A DNA stretch of 5,804 bases, taken from the NCBI GenBank assembly GCA_003557565.1, contig PWOG01000054.1, forward strand, positions 1 to 5,804, written 5' to 3'. The DNA is from Desulfobulbaceae bacterium. GTDB taxonomy: Bacteria; Desulfobacterota; Desulfobulbia; Desulfobulbales; Desulfurivibrionaceae. Below, one piece after another: positions 4,460 through 5,804 of the stretch. The translations under genes were made by a program, and so were the position numbers. The notes beneath the pieces are model-generated. The model saw nothing but the letters and a program-made list of their open reading frames with translations. It ran no database searches and had not been told where the DNA came from. The stretch's first letter is position 1; each line of letters begins with the position of its first letter.

Positions 4460-5508
4460 TGATCGATTCCAATATAAGTAAACCGATGATTTGACATAAC
4501 CTTTATTTCTTCAAGATAGTTGGAGTTCATGACATAAATAAGCGCGTCGGCTGGCAACCCCACCAATGCGGTCTCGGGCGACTGGACGAGGAGGCCCGTC
4601 CCGGGAAGATACTTGTTTTGTTTTGCCGGGTTTACGTCTATAACTATATCCACAGGCAGGCCAATACGTTCGCGTAACAGTGAGAAAATGACGCCTTTCG
4701 AAGCGCCGCCCCAAACGCAAACAGGATGTTCAGTTCTGTTCTGTTCTTCAGTGAAGAAATCAGCTAAAAAATCAGATGGAAAGGAACTTGCGTCATTTTC
4801 TTCAAAAGAAGGCTCACACAGCGTTTCAAGATCTGCAATGACATAAAGATACTGATTACCAAAAAATCTGCCGCTCTTGATAATACGACCAAACATTCTG
4901 TCGAAGTCACTCAAGCGGAAATAGTTAACGTGCTCATAAAAAATATCGAACCATGCGCGCTTTTGGCATATCCACTCGAAACAAGGCACTTCTATATAGA
5001 TCAACCCCTTGCCGCCATTCGCTTTCTTCAGCCGAAAGAGGAAATCAACTGGATTTGGTAGATGCTCCAACACATGACGCAGGATCAGTCCATTTGCAGC
5101 GTTAATAACGCCGGGCTCAAAGTACTTTTTGACGATTCTCGGGTTACTTCCTTCGTATGTTGGGTCAAACCCCGTGACATCGGCACCTCGTTTCAGCAGC
5201 ATTTCCAGGAAGAAACCCTTTCCGCAACCTACCTCGATGAGGTTCTCCCTGCCTAGAGCATCTTCAAGGAGTTCCGCGACTTGCTCCAGATGCTCACGAA
5301 ATTGATGGCTTAAGCCTTGCTCGTTGTTATAGATCGAATCATAAGCTATCAACTCGGGACGAAAAGCCGCGTTATAAATCAGTCCTGTTTGCTGATCTTC
5401 CACAATCTCAATGTCACCCTTGGCACAATTCCTGGCCTCCTCAGCCGTATCATAGACACGGTTTTGCAGGACAGGGAAATCAGTCTGCTGATAAAGGAAT
5501 TTCTTCAT
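4456..5508 (-). CDS. SAM-dependent C-methyltransferase-like protein of a polysaccharide/nucleotide-sugar cluster
   Basis: A 350-residue two-domain methyltransferase. The central SAM-binding domain has motif I IEVGCGKGFF (91-100), the acidic motif II residue in VTGFDPTYEG (111-120), RHVLEHLPNPVDFL (144-157), the strand YIEVP (171-175) and FYEHVNYF (190-197). The C-terminal domain has a second Rossmann-like start, VCVWGGASKGVIF (263-275), and DVNPAKQNKYLPGT (291-304), as in the Methyltransf_14 domain of TylCIII-type sugar C-methyltransferases. The usual N-terminal zinc-binding CxxC appears lost: where relatives have it before GLxYN, this protein has Asp38-Gln-Gln-Thr41, and Cys28 is the only cysteine in the first 90 residues. 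The likely role is methylation of a nucleotide-linked sugar or related surface-glycan precursor, by inference. The start is the ATG at 5508; the nearest good purine match (GAGG) is about 13 bases upstream, so the ribosome site is weak. It overlaps the following 43-codon frame by 4 bases. Confidence 0.8.
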   Translation of the reverse strand: MKKFLYQQTDFPVLQNRVYDTAEEARNCAKGDIEIVEDQQTGLIYNAAFRPELIAYDSIYNNEQGLSHQFREHLEQVAELLEDALGRENLIEVGCGKGFFLEMLLKRGADVTGFDPTYEGSNPRIVKKYFEPGVINAANGLILRHVLEHLPNPVDFLFRLKKANGGKGLIYIEVPCFEWICQKRAWFDIFYEHVNYFRLSDFDRMFGRIIKSGRFFGNQYLYVIADLETLCEPSFEENDASSFPSDFLADFFTEEQNRTEHPVCVWGGASKGVIFSLLRERIGLPVDIVIDVNPAKQNKYLPGTGLLVQSPETALVGLPADALIYVMNSNYLEEIKVMSNHRFTYIGIDQ

Positions 5509-5621
5509 GACTCGTTCTTAGACCTCAGGTGCTTGGTATCCCGCTCACACAGGGCAGGTTAGCCAAATTATCCGGGCAACTGAACTGATAGCTGATAAAA
5601 AAATCGCGTTTTTCTTTAAAC

Positions 5622-5656
5622 TGCCCAAAAAAACGGGGCATCGACGACCATCCCGT
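5622..5656 (-). terminator. Possible attenuator/terminator in the methyltransferase leader
   Basis: On the minus strand, ACGGG (complement of 5652-5656) can pair with CCCGT (complement of 5633-5637) across a 14-base loop, directly followed by seven T residues (complement of 5627-5633). This is the layout of an intrinsic terminator, though the stem is only 5 bp. A competing hairpin pairs TGCCC (complement of 5636-5640) with GGGCA (complement of 5622-5626), placing the T-run in the loop. The two share bases and cannot form together. It lies about 120 bases upstream of the methyltransferase start and downstream of the candidate promoter, so it could be an attenuator, or the end of an older upstream transcript. 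Confidence 0.35.
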
Positions 5657-5689
5657 GCAATTTGCCCATCAATAACCGACACTTTATAC

Positions 5690-5718
5690 CAAATAGCGGC
5701 TGCCAATCAGCCTGTCAA
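5690..5718 (-). promoter_or_regulatory. Candidate sigma-70 promoter for the methyltransferase cluster
   Basis: A consensus -35 box TTGACA (complement of 5713-5718) is followed after 17 bp by TATTTG (complement of 5690-5695), a mediocre -10 box. A better TATAAA (complement of 5683-5688) lies at a spacing of 24 bp, which is too long. The spacer contains the inverted repeat GGCTG-ATTGG-CAGCC (5698-5712). Transcription would run leftwards through a leader of about 170 bases into the gene starting at 5508. Confidence 0.35.
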
Positions 5719-5738
5719 CGAAAAGCCGGATTCAGAGG

Positions 5739-5804
5739 TGTCCCGATTCGTTAAAATGCCCACATTCTGCACCAGTGGCCGGCGGAAAACCACGCACCAG
5801 GTCC
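5739..5804 (+). mobile_element. Possible terminal end of an IS21-like insertion sequence, partial
   Basis: The last 66 bases begin TGTCCCGATTCG and carry GCACCAGTGG (about 5770) and a second GCACCAGG (about 5794), with GGCGGAAAACC between them. A TGTC-starting tip followed by spaced repeats of a GCACCA-type motif resembles the multi-repeat ends of IS21-family elements as I remember them. No transposase coding sequence lies inside the window; if correct, the element would continue to the right. This is a recollection of pattern, not a match I could verify. Confidence 0.3.

Noticed and set aside
1..5804. Search by eye for tRNA, rRNA, CRISPR repeats, restriction or phage-defence genes
   Set aside because: No cloverleaf, ribosomal sequence, regularly spaced repeat array or defence-type domain was seen apart from the ordinary toxin-antitoxin pair.

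Overview
This window looks like a mosaic stretch of a Gram-negative bacterial chromosome. It carries an AI-2E family permease, a DUF502 membrane protein, an iron-type superoxide dismutase, a type II toxin-antitoxin pair and methyltransferases of the kind found in surface-polysaccharide clusters. The DUF502/superoxide dismutase block is visibly GC-rich and the flanking genes are closer to balanced composition. The gene mix would suit a Desulfobacterota-like anaerobe, but that assignment is an inference from protein style only.

Left part (1-1960). The N-terminal 209 codons of an AI-2E family transporter run off the left edge on the minus strand. A long gene-poor stretch follows (628-1309), with several inverted and direct repeats but no convincing gene. 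Next, on the minus strand, is a toxin-antitoxin operon: a Phd/YefM-type antitoxin (1603-1884) overlapping by 4 bases a RelE/ParE-type toxin (1310-1606). It is preceded by a palindrome-rich promoter/operator containing a TGTACA core.

Centre (1960-3600). A DUF502 membrane protein on the minus strand (2023-2565) is divergent from an iron superoxide dismutase on the plus strand (2754-3362). Just past the dismutase lies a 121-bp fragment (3436-3556) that repeats the middle of the DUF502 gene at about 94% identity and in the same orientation. The dismutase is therefore flanked by direct repeats, one intact gene and one truncated relic. This is the clearest trace of rearrangement in the window.

Right part (3600-5804). 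A minus-strand cluster holds a two-domain C-methyltransferase-like protein (4456-5508), a 43-codon reading frame that fills the gap exactly (4328-4459), and a HemK/PrmA-like class I methyltransferase (3603-4325). The 43-codon frame starts like a cephalosporin-hydroxylase family protein and then changes composition abruptly, so it is probably a truncated remnant. Upstream there is a possible promoter, a leader with two mutually exclusive hairpins around a T-run, and at the right edge sequence resembling the end of an IS21-like insertion element. The cluster is best read as a decayed or rearranged piece of an O-antigen/capsule modification locus.

No tRNA, rRNA or CRISPR array was seen. No wholly new system is evident. 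The points most worth checking are the DUF502 duplication around the dismutase, the bridging 43-codon remnant, and the leader hairpins of the methyltransferase operon.
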